A stretch of DNA of 64,000 nucleotides from Comamonas sp. BIGb0124 (GTDB lineage Bacteria; Pseudomonadota; Gammaproteobacteria; Burkholderiales; Burkholderiaceae_C), in NCBI RefSeq assembly GCF_003752175.1, contig NZ_RJVF01000012.1, positions 124,001 through 188,000 of the forward strand, written 5' to 3'. Below the pieces are notes generated by a model. That model was not told the DNA's origin. It saw nothing but the letters and a program-made list of their open reading frames with translations, and did not search any database. The stretch's first letter is position 1, and the number at the start of each line of letters is the position of its first letter. Both the position numbers and the translations under genes were made by a program. Below, one piece after another: positions 9,035 to 17,304 of this stretch.

Positions 9035-10102
9035 TCACCGCAAAAGCCACCGTTGCAACCGCAAATCTTCGGCCAGAGCGCGGTAGTCTTCCAGACTCTT
9101 TTCCACGAACTGCTCCAGCTTCGGCCCGGTGAGCGAAAACTCGAACAGGCCGTATCGATCCCGGATCGCGGGATACGCGGGATGCCCCAGCATCTCGGCC
9201 AGGGCGGCACGCCATCGGGCAACGGCCTCGGCCGACACCTGTCCCCCGGTGTACAGGCCGCGAACCGTGCGCCAGACCAGATCGACGCCTTGTTCCTGGG
9301 CGGTCGGTGTGCGGGACCATATGCCTGGCAACCGATGCTCGGACAGCACGGCCAACGGCCGCAAGGCGGCGCCGTCGTTCAGTGCCAGCATGGCCTCGGC
9401 GGCATCGCCCGTGAAGACCTTGATGTGCCCGCCCGATAGCGCAGCCAAGGCGTCACCGCCGCCTTCGAAAGAGACAAAACGCATGGCCTTGTGGTCGAGG
9501 CCCGCCGCCCGAACGATCAATGCCGCCTTGACCCAATCCTGACTGCCCACCGTGCCCCCTGCCCCGAACACGACTTGCCGCAGGTCGTCCCGAATCGCGG
9601 CCAGCAGATCGGCCATGCTGCGTAAGGGCGAGTCGCGATGGACGGCTATCAGGCCGTAGTCGGCGCCCAGCGCGGCAAGCCATCGGACCGGCTCTCCAGG
9701 CGGGCCGAAGCGCCCTTGGGCCAGATTGAGCAACGAGCCGCTGGAGAAGGCGACCACCGTCGAATCCCCGCCGATGGCGTTCGACACCATGCGCTGATAG
9801 GCCATGGCGCCGATGCCGCCCGGCAGATAGGTGGATTCAAGCGGGGGCTCATGCTTGCGAACCAGTTGCAGACCGTCGCGGGCAATGAAGCACGTCAGCT
9901 CGAAACCCCCTCCCGCCTTCGACGGGATGATGCACTCTGCCGCATTCGCCGCGCCTACCTGAGAAGCCGCGGCCGCGCTGGAGGGCTCTCTCGAGGCCGC
10001 ATGCGCATGCGGCCAACCCGTGGCGCCCAACACCGCGGCCATCCTCACGAGAACTTGCCGGCGGTCGAGCGGTCCCGATCGGGGTGCAAAACGGTCAATC
10101 AT
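9035..10102 (-). CDS. Bug/TctC-family tripartite tricarboxylate receptor
   Basis: Periplasmic substrate-binding protein of 355 residues. The N-terminus has a twin-arginine-like signal (DRRQVLVRM, then a hydrophobic run to about residue 35). ECIIPSKAGGGFELTC after it matches the citrate-type TctC/BctC subgroup, which carries AKPGGG-like binding loops. TVGSQDW and FEGGGDAL fit the ligand-loop positions. The ATG at 10102 overlaps the end of the kinase gene by 8 bp, so sensor and receptor are co-translated. In TctCDE-type systems such receptors bind citrate or tricarballylate and also feed the two-component sensor. No TctA/TctB permease lies in the window, so it may serve signalling or a distant permease. 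The longer frame upstream to 10216 lies inside the kinase gene. Confidence 0.85.
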   Translation of the reverse strand: MIDRFAPRSGPLDRRQVLVRMAAVLGATGWPHAHAASREPSSAAAASQVGAANAAECIIPSKAGGGFELTCFIARDGLQLVRKHEPPLESTYLPGGIGAMAYQRMVSNAIGGDSTVVAFSSGSLLNLAQGRFGPPGEPVRWLAALGADYGLIAVHRDSPLRSMADLLAAIRDDLRQVVFGAGGTVGSQDWVKAALIVRAAGLDHKAMRFVSFEGGGDALAALSGGHIKVFTGDAAEAMLALNDGAALRPLAVLSEHRLPGIWSRTPTAQEQGVDLVWRTVRGLYTGGQVSAEAVARWRAALAEMLGHPAYPAIRDRYGLFEFSLTGPKLEQFVEKSLEDYRALAEDLRLQRWLLR

Positions 10103-11513
10103 GCGTTCGATCCTGTGTGTTGTCCGGCCACCAGATCGTGGCTCGCAGTCCGGGGCCATCCGGCCGCCGATGCAATCCGAGTTCGCCGCCATGCCGGCCG
10201 GCGATCGAGCGTGCAATCGCCAGGCCGAGCCCCGACCCGCTGCTGCTCGCGTGGGCCCCCTTTCGGTAACGTGTCCCCAGGGACTGCAGCTCGTCCTCGG
10301 AAAGCCCCGGACCGTTGTCCTCTACGGCCAGAAGCCACCCCGCACCGCGCATCGTCACACGCGTCGCGGATGCGGTCACCACGCTGCCCTCCGGCGTATG
10401 GTCGATCGCATTGGACATAAGGTTCGCCAAGGCCTCCTGCAGCAGACCGGCGTCACCGATCGCCCAGCAAGGAGAGGGCGCGGCGTCGATACCGAGATCG
10501 ATGTTTTTTGCCTTCCCTCGCGGAAGCAGGGACACGGCGACCGTCCGCAGCAAGACCGCCAGATCCAGCCTGTCCTTCCTGATCTCGACGCTGTCGCTTC
10601 GCCCCAGCGTCAAAAGCTGGCGCGTGGTGCGCGTCGCCCGGCGGACCTCGGTATCGAGCGCAGACAGTGCATCGATCACGCCGTGACCGCCGCCCAATCG
10701 CTGGGCCACGGCAATCTGCATCTGCAAGGTCGTGAGATGTGTTCGAAGCTGATGGGACGCGTCGTCCAGGAACGTCCGGCGTTGATCGAGGAGCAGTTCG
10801 ACCCGGGCCATCTGATGATTGACGGCCGTGACCAGCGGACGCACATCCGCAGGCAACTCCCGATCGGGCAGCGGTGTGACATCGTCCGGGCGGCGCTCCT
10901 TGACCTTGCGCGCCAGAATGGCCAGCGGCCGCAGCGCCGCCGCCAAGGCCAGCATGGTGCCCAGCAGCATCAGGATCAGCACGGCCGAGTCGCGATACGC
11001 CGCTCTCTGCACAAACCGGTCGATGAACTCCTGCCGGGACAATGTGCTTTCGGCGACCTGTACCAAGACCGTCCGGGTCTGACTGCCGATGGGTGCGCGG
11101 TCCAGCGCGCGGCGGTAGGCAACCAGGCGGACCGTCTCCCCATAGTAGACGTCGTCGTAGAAGACAGGCCTGTCGCTGAGTACGGGCGAGGACGGCATGG
11201 GCATGTCGGCGCTTCCCAGCTCGACGAGGCCGTCCGAGGTCGCGATGCGGAAATAGACCTGCCCGTTCGCCGTCAGCTCGAAGAACTCGAACAGGCGATA
11301 GGGCAACTCGACCGACAGGCCCCCCGACGCCGTGGAGATGCTGGCGTCGATGGCCTTGAGCGCCCCCAGCAGCGAGCGGTCATAAGCCGAGTTGGCGGCC
11401 TCGATCGCATCCTTTCGGGTCATCCACAACTCGACTCCCGTGAGGGCGACCAGAAAGGGCAGCAGCAGGACCGCCAGTCGCTGGCGCAGGCTGGCGCGCC
11501 TGGCTTTGGCCAT
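10095..11513 (-). CDS. TctE-like sensor histidine kinase
   Basis: Inner-membrane kinase of 472 residues. TM1 is at about 11-28 (LAVLLLPFLVALTG), then a periplasmic tctE-type sensor domain to about 175, TM2 at about 176-194, and a HAMP-like linker. The HisKA H-box is DDASHQLRTHL with phosphoacceptor H254. The N-box is NLMSNAIDH (about 345-353), and the G boxes are DNGPGL and SGSGLGLAIAR. It should phosphorylate the regulator encoded just upstream. ATG 11513 begins the expected MAKARR cytoplasmic tail and has AGGA upstream. An ATG at 11543 would overlap the regulator gene by 20 bp. The TctE assignment rests on domain type and on the paired Bug receptor genes. Confidence 0.88.
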   Translation of the reverse strand: MAKARRASLRQRLAVLLLPFLVALTGVELWMTRKDAIEAANSAYDRSLLGALKAIDASISTASGGLSVELPYRLFEFFELTANGQVYFRIATSDGLVELGSADMPMPSSPVLSDRPVFYDDVYYGETVRLVAYRRALDRAPIGSQTRTVLVQVAESTLSRQEFIDRFVQRAAYRDSAVLILMLLGTMLALAAALRPLAILARKVKERRPDDVTPLPDRELPADVRPLVTAVNHQMARVELLLDQRRTFLDDASHQLRTHLTTLQMQIAVAQRLGGGHGVIDALSALDTEVRRATRTTRQLLTLGRSDSVEIRKDRLDLAVLLRTVAVSLLPRGKAKNIDLGIDAAPSPCWAIGDAGLLQEALANLMSNAIDHTPEGSVVTASATRVTMRGAGWLLAVEDNGPGLSEDELQSLGTRYRKGAHASSSGSGLGLAIARSIAGRHGGELGLHRRPDGPGLRATIWWPDNTQDRTHD

Positions 11514-11523
11514 CGTCCTGTCG

Positions 11524-12189
11524 CTAAGCCAGCTCAAGGACATAACCCAACCCCCGCAAGGTATGGATGCGAACCGGCGTCGTGCTCAGGCGTTTTCTCA
11601 GCCGATGAACGATGACCTCGATCGCCTCGAGATGAACCTCGTCGTCGTCCGAAAAGACCCGGTCGATGATCTGTTGTTTGGACAGAGGCTCCCCGCTGCG
11701 CTGAAGCAGCGCGCGCAGCACCGCATGCTCGCGCGGCGGCATGTGCAGCACCTCGCCATGCAGCGTGAACTGCCGGCGAGCGGTTTCGTAGACCAGAGGG
11801 CCGCAACTCGACCGGGGATGCTCGATGCCCCGCGATCGCCGCACCAGAGCCTGAAGGCGAGCCTCGAGCTCAGGCAAGGCAAACGGCTTGGCCAGGTAGT
11901 CGTCTGCACCGGCATTCAGCGCGTCGACACGGTCATTCACCGAATCCCGTGCCGTCAGGATGAGCGCCGGCAGACGCTGGTCGCGTTCGCGCAGGCGCCG
12001 GAGCACTTCGTGGCCGTCGAGGCCGGGCAAGCCCAGGTCCAGCACCAGCGCGTCGTGATCGCGCAGTTGGAGCGCGCTGTCGGCCGAGCGGCCGTTGTCG
12101 ACCCACTCGACCTGAATGCCGAGGTGCTCCAGCGCCTTGCACAGCCAGGTCCCGAGCGTGTGCTCGTCTTCCGCGAGAAGGATACGCAT
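11524..12189 (-). CDS. TctD-like OmpR-family response regulator
   Basis: The protein has 221 residues: a receiver domain with E7-D8 acidic pocket, phosphoacceptor D51 (LVLDLGLPG) and K101 (LAKPF), then a winged-helix DNA-binding domain (LHMPPREHAVLRALLQ, then VEVIVHRLRKRL-type recognition helix and GYVLELA at the end). It should activate or repress tricarboxylate-transport genes with the adjacent kinase. It lies 38 bp after a second Bug gene and 10 bp before the kinase, giving the order receptor-regulator-kinase-receptor on one strand. The target operator was not identified. Confidence 0.9.
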   Translation of the reverse strand: MRILLAEDEHTLGTWLCKALEHLGIQVEWVDNGRSADSALQLRDHDALVLDLGLPGLDGHEVLRRLRERDQRLPALILTARDSVNDRVDALNAGADDYLAKPFALPELEARLQALVRRSRGIEHPRSSCGPLVYETARRQFTLHGEVLHMPPREHAVLRALLQRSGEPLSKQQIIDRVFSDDDEVHLEAIEVIVHRLRKRLSTTPVRIHTLRGLGYVLELA

Positions 12190-12227
12190 CGATAAGCATC
12201 CAAGGGAGCGCCAACACCGCGCCTGGT

Positions 12228-13235
12228 TCAGTCAGGTTTGATCTGGGCTCGGGCAATCACCTTTTTCCAGCGCTCCTGCTCCGAAGCGATGAACTTCGCA
12301 AACTGATCCGGCGTATCGCCGATGGGCTCGGCGGCGTCGGCATGCAGTCGGGCCAGGGCGTCGGGTGCCTTCACGGCCTTCATGGTTTCGGCCGACAGCT
12401 TGGCCAAGTGATCGGGCGCCAGATTCGAAGGGGCGATTAACCCATACCACTGGGTCATCTCGAACCCAGGAAAACCCTGCTCGGCGACCGTGGGCACGTC
12501 GGGCAACTGAGGCAATCGTTGCGAGGAACCAGTGGCGATGCAGCGAACCTTGCCCGCCTTGATGAACGGAATGATGGCGGCGGCACCGACGGCCGAAGCC
12601 TCGAGGCGCCCCGCCATCAAGTCCGTGAGCATCGGGCCCGTTCCGCGGTAAGGCACATGCAGCATGAAGATATCGGCCGACATCTTCAGAAACTCGAACG
12701 CCAGGTGACCGGCACTGCCGTTGCCCGCAGAGCCGTAGCTCAGCTTGCCCGGCTTGCTCTTGGCATAGGCGATGAACTCGCGCAGGTTGCGAACCGGCAC
12801 GTCGGGATGAACGACGTACAGACTGGGCACTTTGGCCAGCAGGCTGACGGGTTTGAAGTCGCTCAGTTTCCAGGGCATTTTCTCGAAGATGTAGGGATTC
12901 ACCGCCAAGGTGCCGATGTGCCCCAGGATCACGGTGTGCTGATCCTCTGCGCGTGCCACCTCCGACATCGCGATGTTGCCGGCTGCCCCCGGCTTGTTGT
13001 CGACAAAGACACTCTGGCCAAGCGTCTTGCCCAGTTCGGCCGCCGTCGATCGGGCCACGATCTCCGAGCTGCCGCCCGGTGCAAAAGGCACCACGAACCG
13101 GATCGGCTTGGTGGGCCACGCTGTCTGGGCACTGGCAAGACGGGGCAAAAGGCCGGCAGCCGCCAGCGTGCCGGCACCGGACAAGACACGCCTGCGCGTC
13201 AAGCGTGCCGTGCCATCGATCAAAGAATGTTCCAT
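12228..13235 (-). CDS. Bug-family extracytoplasmic receptor (second copy)
   Basis: The protein has 335 residues. The signal has a twin-arginine-like RRRVLSGAG and a cleavage region ending LASAQ. The mature start AWPTKPIRFVVPFAPGGSSEIVAR is the classic Bug signature, followed by VDNKPGAAGNIA and LSYGSAGNGSAGHLAFE. It is the standard Bug type, not the citrate-type receptor of the downstream gene, so the ligand probably differs; it cannot be predicted. ATG 13235 has GGAAAC upstream. A longer frame to 13343 is not receptor sequence. It heads the likely four-gene unit with the two-component system. Confidence 0.88.
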   Translation of the reverse strand: MEHSLIDGTARLTRRRVLSGAGTLAAAGLLPRLASAQTAWPTKPIRFVVPFAPGGSSEIVARSTAAELGKTLGQSVFVDNKPGAAGNIAMSEVARAEDQHTVILGHIGTLAVNPYIFEKMPWKLSDFKPVSLLAKVPSLYVVHPDVPVRNLREFIAYAKSKPGKLSYGSAGNGSAGHLAFEFLKMSADIFMLHVPYRGTGPMLTDLMAGRLEASAVGAAAIIPFIKAGKVRCIATGSSQRLPQLPDVPTVAEQGFPGFEMTQWYGLIAPSNLAPDHLAKLSAETMKAVKAPDALARLHADAAEPIGDTPDQFAKFIASEQERWKKVIARAQIKPD

Positions 13236-13379
13236 GTTGTTTCCGTTTTTTTGAAGGAAGAGCGAGGTCGTCGACACCCTGCAACTGCAACGCATGCAGG
13301 CGCTGCACGGGCAGACGTCGGGATGGGGACGATGCATCGACAACTCGGCCCCCTCGTCGATGCATCGCCGGCGCCGGGA

Positions 13380-14528
13380 TCAGTCGCCCGCGCATTCGAG
13401 CTGGCCAGCCCGCGGATTGGGACCCTGCTTGCCTGGGCCCGGACCCGTGGCCGGCAGTCCGTAGACAGCCTTGACTTCTGCGTTGTCGACAGTCGTGAAC
13501 CCGTTGGCCGTCAGGCTCCAGGCGTCGAAATAGTTGTCCGGATTGAAGGCCGTGGTGCCCACCGATTTGAGATAGGCCGTCAGCAACGGAACCTCGGACT
13601 CGAGATACGGAAAGTGCAGACCGTATTCCAGGCTGAAGCCCACGCTCTGCCCATCCACCAGCGTGTTGCGCGTGCCGAGGTGATGCGGGGCAAAATACTT
13701 GACGCCGAAGGCAGGCACGATGATGCGCGCCTGATTGACCACCCGCGACTCCGGTCCGCCCTGCCACAGGTCGATGTTGGGAATCCCGGCGGCCTTGAAG
13801 GCCGTCATCAGGTTGTCGAACGGCGAGGGATAGTTCTCTTCGCTGGCCGTGCCCTTGTTGACCACACGCGGAATGAACAATTCCTGACCGCCCGCACCGC
13901 TGTCGGATGCGTAGATGGACACGACCTTCTCAGGTGTCCTGGCCGTGATCAGGAAACCGAACGTCTCCACGCCGGCCGACCCGTTGCCGCTGACGCCGCA
14001 GCTCAGGCTGTGAAGCCAGCGGACCACCCTGACGGTCACATAGGGAGAGAACTCGAACGTTTCCCCGCCCTTCAGCGACGTGCACTGCGAGGCCGGATTG
14101 CCATAGGCCACCACGTCTTCGCAGACCGCGCGAGGGGCGTAGATGGGCTTGCCCGTCTGTTTGGCGTATTCGGGAATCTGAAGTGCATGGTCGCCATGCT
14201 CATGGCCCACCAGGAAAGCGTCGACGCTGCCCTTTTTCGAGAGTGCACCCAGCACCTTGGTCACAGCCGCCGGCGTCGGCGCCCTGCCGCTGTTGACCAC
14301 CTCGCCGTCGAGAATGAAGCCGAAGTCGCCGGCCTGATAATGAAAATTGCTGATGCCGAACCAGGTGGTGCGCACTTCGCGCGGCTGGTCTGCCGGGATC
14401 ACGACCGGCGGATCGACCGGATCGACCGGCTGAGCCACGTCGTCATCCGAGTCTCCACCACCGCAGGCTGCAACGATCGCGGCCGCACTACAGATCGCAC
14501 CAAGCGCAAACAGTCTGTACTTCTTCAT
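13380..14528 (-). CDS. Lipoprotein with metallo-beta-lactamase fold
   Basis: The protein has 382 residues. The lipoprotein signal ends IVAAC, with lipidation Cys22, followed by GGGD and an Asp/Pro-rich spacer, so it is anchored in the envelope. The metal-binding motif is HEHGDH (H109-x-H111-x-D113-H114) inside VDAFLVGHEHGDHAL. Further candidate ligands are the Asp in YASDSGAGG and the His in FAPHHLG, so the fold looks complete and catalytically able. The substrate is unknown; envelope-anchored hydrolases of this type are poorly described. It is an isolated gene: 144 bp before the Bug gene, with tRNA-Arg on its other side. An AT-rich leader with a CCTTT-CA-AAAGG dyad near 14602 precedes it. 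Confidence 0.75.
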   Translation of the reverse strand: MKKYRLFALGAICSAAAIVAACGGGDSDDDVAQPVDPVDPPVVIPADQPREVRTTWFGISNFHYQAGDFGFILDGEVVNSGRAPTPAAVTKVLGALSKKGSVDAFLVGHEHGDHALQIPEYAKQTGKPIYAPRAVCEDVVAYGNPASQCTSLKGGETFEFSPYVTVRVVRWLHSLSCGVSGNGSAGVETFGFLITARTPEKVVSIYASDSGAGGQELFIPRVVNKGTASEENYPSPFDNLMTAFKAAGIPNIDLWQGGPESRVVNQARIIVPAFGVKYFAPHHLGTRNTLVDGQSVGFSLEYGLHFPYLESEVPLLTAYLKSVGTTAFNPDNYFDAWSLTANGFTTVDNAEVKAVYGLPATGPGPGKQGPNPRAGQLECAGD

Positions 14529-14718
14529 AAGGTCTCCGTTCTTTTTTCAAGTGATCGGGCTGGCTGTCACTAACCCTCGATCACGATAAAAAACGGAACC
14601 TTTCAAAAGGCTGTCAAAAGAAACCAAGCCGGGTAAACACGGACCGCACGCTTCTGCGCCGTCCCGTTCCTGCGTCTGCAGGTCGGCGCCGTTCATCTCA
14701 TCTACAATCCGGGGCTTC

Positions 14719-14793
14719 GTCCTCATAGTTCAACGGATAGAACGAGTGCCTCCTAAGCGCTAGATACAGGTTCGATTCCTGTTGAGGGCACCA
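14719..14793 (+). tRNA. tRNA-Arg (anticodon CCU)
   Basis: The 75-nt cloverleaf is complete. The acceptor GTCCTCA pairs with TGAGGGC with one G-T pair. The D arm is GTTC/GAAC. The anticodon stem AGTGC/GCGCT encloses loop CTCCTAA with anticodon CCT at 14752-14754, reading AGG. The T arm is ACAGG-TTCGATT-CCTGT, and the 3' CCA is encoded. AGG is a rare Arg codon in GC-rich genomes. A terminator follows directly. Confidence 0.95.
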
Positions 14794-14800
14794 GATCAGG

Positions 14801-14836
14801 GTCCGGAACGGTGTTCAACCGTCCGGACTTTTTTAT
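14801..14836 (+). terminator. Rho-independent terminator of the tRNA gene
   Basis: GTCCGGAACGG pairs with CCGTCCGGAC (one bulged A) around loop TGTTCAA, followed by a run of T. It ends 8 nt after the encoded CCA. Confidence 0.85.
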
Positions 14837-14975
14837 TAAGCGGCGGATAGGTCGATGCAGCATGCGGCACGTTAAGACCTGCCCACGCAGAATCGGACGT
14901 ACAAGCATGCGCTCATGAAGGACATGCATGGCAAACGCGCGATCTGCGAAAACGGTCCCTGTCTTGTCTCTGGTG

Positions 14976-15308
14976 TTACGTCTGCTTTTGCTGCAGATCC
15001 AGTAACAGCTCCAGTTTGCGCACATCGACCCAAACTTCGCGCTTGAACGCTTGGTGAAACTGATCGATAGCAGCAACAGAAGTCGCTGCAACTTTCGACG
15101 CCTGCCCGATGGATCGGGCTCGCATGTAGTAGATCAAAAAATCTCCTTCGGTGCTTGAGTCTAGAAACACGGACTCAATAGACACACCTTCCGATGCAAG
15201 CGTATCAAGCGCTTCTGATTCGCGACCAGCGATTTCACGAGCCCACTCCCGTGCCCGAGGAAGGCTGCCCTCTTTCAAGCGAACTCGCACACAAACGACA
15301 TCTGTCAT
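14976..15308 (-). CDS. DUF6176 family protein
   Basis: Small soluble protein of 110 residues. It starts with a beta strand (MTDVVCVRVRLKEGS), then an acidic amphipathic helix, and has the conserved VSIESVFLDS and FLIYYMRA strands, followed by a helix with FHQAFKREVW. This resembles DUF6176, a ferredoxin-like, antibiotic-monooxygenase-shaped domain of unknown role. It converges on the tRNA-Arg gene and has no operon partner. Base composition is lower in GC than the housekeeping genes on either side of this region. Confidence 0.65.
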   Translation of the reverse strand: MTDVVCVRVRLKEGSLPRAREWAREIAGRESEALDTLASEGVSIESVFLDSSTEGDFLIYYMRARSIGQASKVAATSVAAIDQFHQAFKREVWVDVRKLELLLDLQQKQT

Positions 15309-15877
15309 ATTTCGATCCCCAACCGATCTGATGAACCTGAGGTTGCTAGGTTCGACGTTCCGCGTCCACCTGCGTCATTGCGGACACCCGTGCTCCCTCG
15401 CAAGCGTAGCCGCTGCCGCCCTTTTCCTGCTCATTTCCTCGACCGCGAGGCGCTCCTTGAGACTCGGTGACGCCTGGTCGAGATCGATCGTCGCCAGGGC
15501 GCACGCCGCACAATGGGCCATGGCATCGAAATAGCCGCTCATGAGCTCGTCGTCGAAGCGAGCGGCGTCAAAAGAACGCTCGCGCCCTGTCTCTGTTGGC
15601 CACGAAGTTCATCCTTCCAGGCCACACGTAACCAACGGGATGCTGCCGAAACGACACAGCCGATAGATCGAGGCAGCGAATGTCAGGGGTGCTCGAGGGC
15701 TGAAATGCTCGCCTGTCCCAGATCGGTCCAGAACCGCCCGGCTCGACGACATCGCAGCCCATCGACCGCATGGCGGTTGAGGACAGGCACGATTCGAACG
15801 GCACCGCGCCTGTACCTGTGCGAGAGCACCAGCTGTTTTCTCAGGACTGCCCGATACAGGCAGCACACGCCGCAGGC
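15309..15877. other. 569-bp stretch without a confident gene; possible gene remnant
   Basis: No full-length gene is visible. A leftward frame ending at TGA 15375-15377 gives a protein-like 55-residue sequence if read from ATG 15542, with segments such as AMAHCAACAL and LKERLAVEEM. The frame continues openly upstream for about 18 more codons without an ATG, so it could be the 3' end of a decayed gene. The rest (15560-15877) shows only short frames. No repeat, insertion sequence or attachment site was recognised. Confidence 0.4.
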
Positions 15878-16234
15878 CTACTGCAAGGCATCCGGCGCAT
15901 CCACCCAGGGCACGGCGGGGCGCTGACGCTCGCCGCCGGCGTGTCCGACCGCCGGGCGGTCTTCGGCCATGAGCACAAACCAGTCGTGCTGAAGCTTGTT
16001 CACCATGGCGCAGAAAGGCGTGGACAAGGTGGGGTGGGCAGACAGGCGCAGCAGGTTGTCGATGATCTTGGCGGCGATCATTTGCTGTTCGGCCGGGCGG
16101 CCATCGGCCTGCGCGTGGCCGGTCATGAGGGCCAGGGTGCCGGCCAGCAGGGCTTCGGCGCTGTGGCTGCCCTGGTCCGGATCTTCAGGGGTGGCGGGCT
16201 GGGCCGGGCGGAGCTGTCGTTTGGTGTGTTCCAT
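15878..16234 (-). CDS. Conserved hypothetical small protein
   Basis: The protein has 118 residues. After a polar, Pro-rich N-terminus it has an all-helical core: LLAGTLALMTGHAQ (about 30-43), MIAAKIIDNLLRLSAHP (about 52-68), then FCAMVNKLQHDWFVLM. This is the style of short four-helix proteins of unknown function seen in Alcaligenaceae. There is no signal peptide or catalytic motif. AGGA lies 8 nt before ATG 16234. The last 20 or so residues look less ordered and may be strain-specific. No operon partner can be named. Confidence 0.6.
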   Translation of the reverse strand: MEHTKRQLRPAQPATPEDPDQGSHSAEALLAGTLALMTGHAQADGRPAEQQMIAAKIIDNLLRLSAHPTLSTPFCAMVNKLQHDWFVLMAEDRPAVGHAGGERQRPAVPWVDAPDALQ

Positions 16235-16606
16235 GACGTGTTCCTTTTGTCTCTTTGTCTCGCACAGGGTGCAATCCCCGGCTCTGCACGCAGAGGGCGG
16301 ACCGGGGGGCCGGTGCTGACTCGCCTAAAAACGCAGCGCAGCAGCAGACCCGTCGACACCGCCCCACCACGCGCACAGGCGCCGGAAGGACCGCAGAAAA
16401 TAAGGCTGGCTGGATTAATGCGCGAGTGGCTGGAACAAGAACAACGAATCAGCGGGGGTCGGCAATAGAGCTGGCTTGGCCGGATAGTCGGTGCATGTCG
16501 CAAGGCTGGCTGTGCGCTCGCGTGTGAACACGAGAAAAGAAGCGCGGCTGGCTGGAACAGGCGTCAAAATTATGGCACCCCGTCCGCAAAACTAGCCTTT
16601 AGTGGA
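16235..16606. repeat. 372-bp intergenic stretch with short GGCTGGCTGGA-type repeats
   Basis: No gene is visible. Four related words occur on the + strand: GGCTGGCTGGA at 16404-16414, GGCTGGAAC at 16428-16436, GGCTGGCTG at 16504-16512 and GGCTGGCTGGAACAG at 16546-16560. Spacing is irregular (24, 76 and 42 bp). The stretch lies between two leftward genes (ubiC and the small hypothetical gene) and should hold the promoter of the latter. Confidence 0.4.
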
Positions 16607-17266
16607 CTAGGACACTGGCCTTTTGCGCCGCGGGGCCGAATCGGGTGCCGTCATCGACGCACGGGCCAGGGAGGCCGACGCTGCGCGATCCGACGCCAGT
16701 TGCTCGAGCAAAGCGGGCAGAAAACGCTCCATGACCAGCAGGCCCTGCCCCTGGCGCACAAACACCGACCGCCGGGCGGGATGCTGCCGGCGGCTGCCGA
16801 ACCCGGGACCGGACGCGTCAGGACGCTGCCGGGCCGTCCTCGCCGGTGGCCGTCCGAAAACCAGGACCGAACGCGACACGGCCGGATCGGCAAAGAGCAG
16901 GCTGCCCAGCGACCGGTGGCCCAGTCCGCGCACCGCCCGCCATGCGCCGCGCGAGGCGCCGACGGAGAGCACCGAGCGGGCCGCCACCAGGGCGACTCCG
17001 CCGACATGGAGTTCGATCTCGCGCACCAGCGCAAAGGAAGCCGTCAGCCGCAGGGCGCGGCGTTCATCGCGTCTGGGCCGTGCCAGGGCCTGGCGCAGCA
17101 CGACGACCCGCAGCGGCCCCAGGGACTGCAGCGCGGCGGTGAGCGAAGCCAGCCCCGCCATGGCCGTCCAGGGATCGCCCTGGCGGCGGGTATGCCAGCC
17201 CGCGCCCAGCAGACGACGAGGCGGCCGGTGGCGGACGGCCGGCTGCTTGCGGGGACCGGCCGTCAC
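16607..17266 (-). CDS. ubiC: Chorismate--pyruvate lyase
   Basis: UbiC-family enzyme that splits chorismate into 4-hydroxybenzoate and pyruvate, the first step of ubiquinone synthesis; cytoplasmic. The central REIELHVGG keeps the Arg that binds the carboxylate. GASRGAWRAVRGLGHRSLGSLLF matches the lid and core region of UbiC. VMERFLPALL near residue 180 keeps the catalytic Glu position. The length (219) exceeds the E. coli enzyme (about 165) because of a basic N-terminal extension and a tail. Identity is moderate, and the start could lie further in. It follows purC by 38 bp on the same strand, so the two may be co-transcribed. Confidence 0.75.
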   Translation of the reverse strand: MTAGPRKQPAVRHRPPRRLLGAGWHTRRQGDPWTAMAGLASLTAALQSLGPLRVVVLRQALARPRRDERRALRLTASFALVREIELHVGGVALVAARSVLSVGASRGAWRAVRGLGHRSLGSLLFADPAVSRSVLVFGRPPARTARQRPDASGPGFGSRRQHPARRSVFVRQGQGLLVMERFLPALLEQLASDRAASASLARASMTAPDSAPRRKRPVS

Positions 17267-17304
17267 GCGCTTGCGCAGGATGGGCGGGTGAAAGGCCGAA
17301 CCGC

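Noticed and set aside
14719-14793. tRNA-Arg as a proven island attachment site
   Set aside because: No repeat of the tRNA 3' end was seen downstream in 14800-16600 and there is no integrase gene, so att status is not supported.
15770-16468. Rightward frame of 232 codons
   Set aside because: It overlaps the better supported leftward 118-residue gene, and its product shows no helices or domain.
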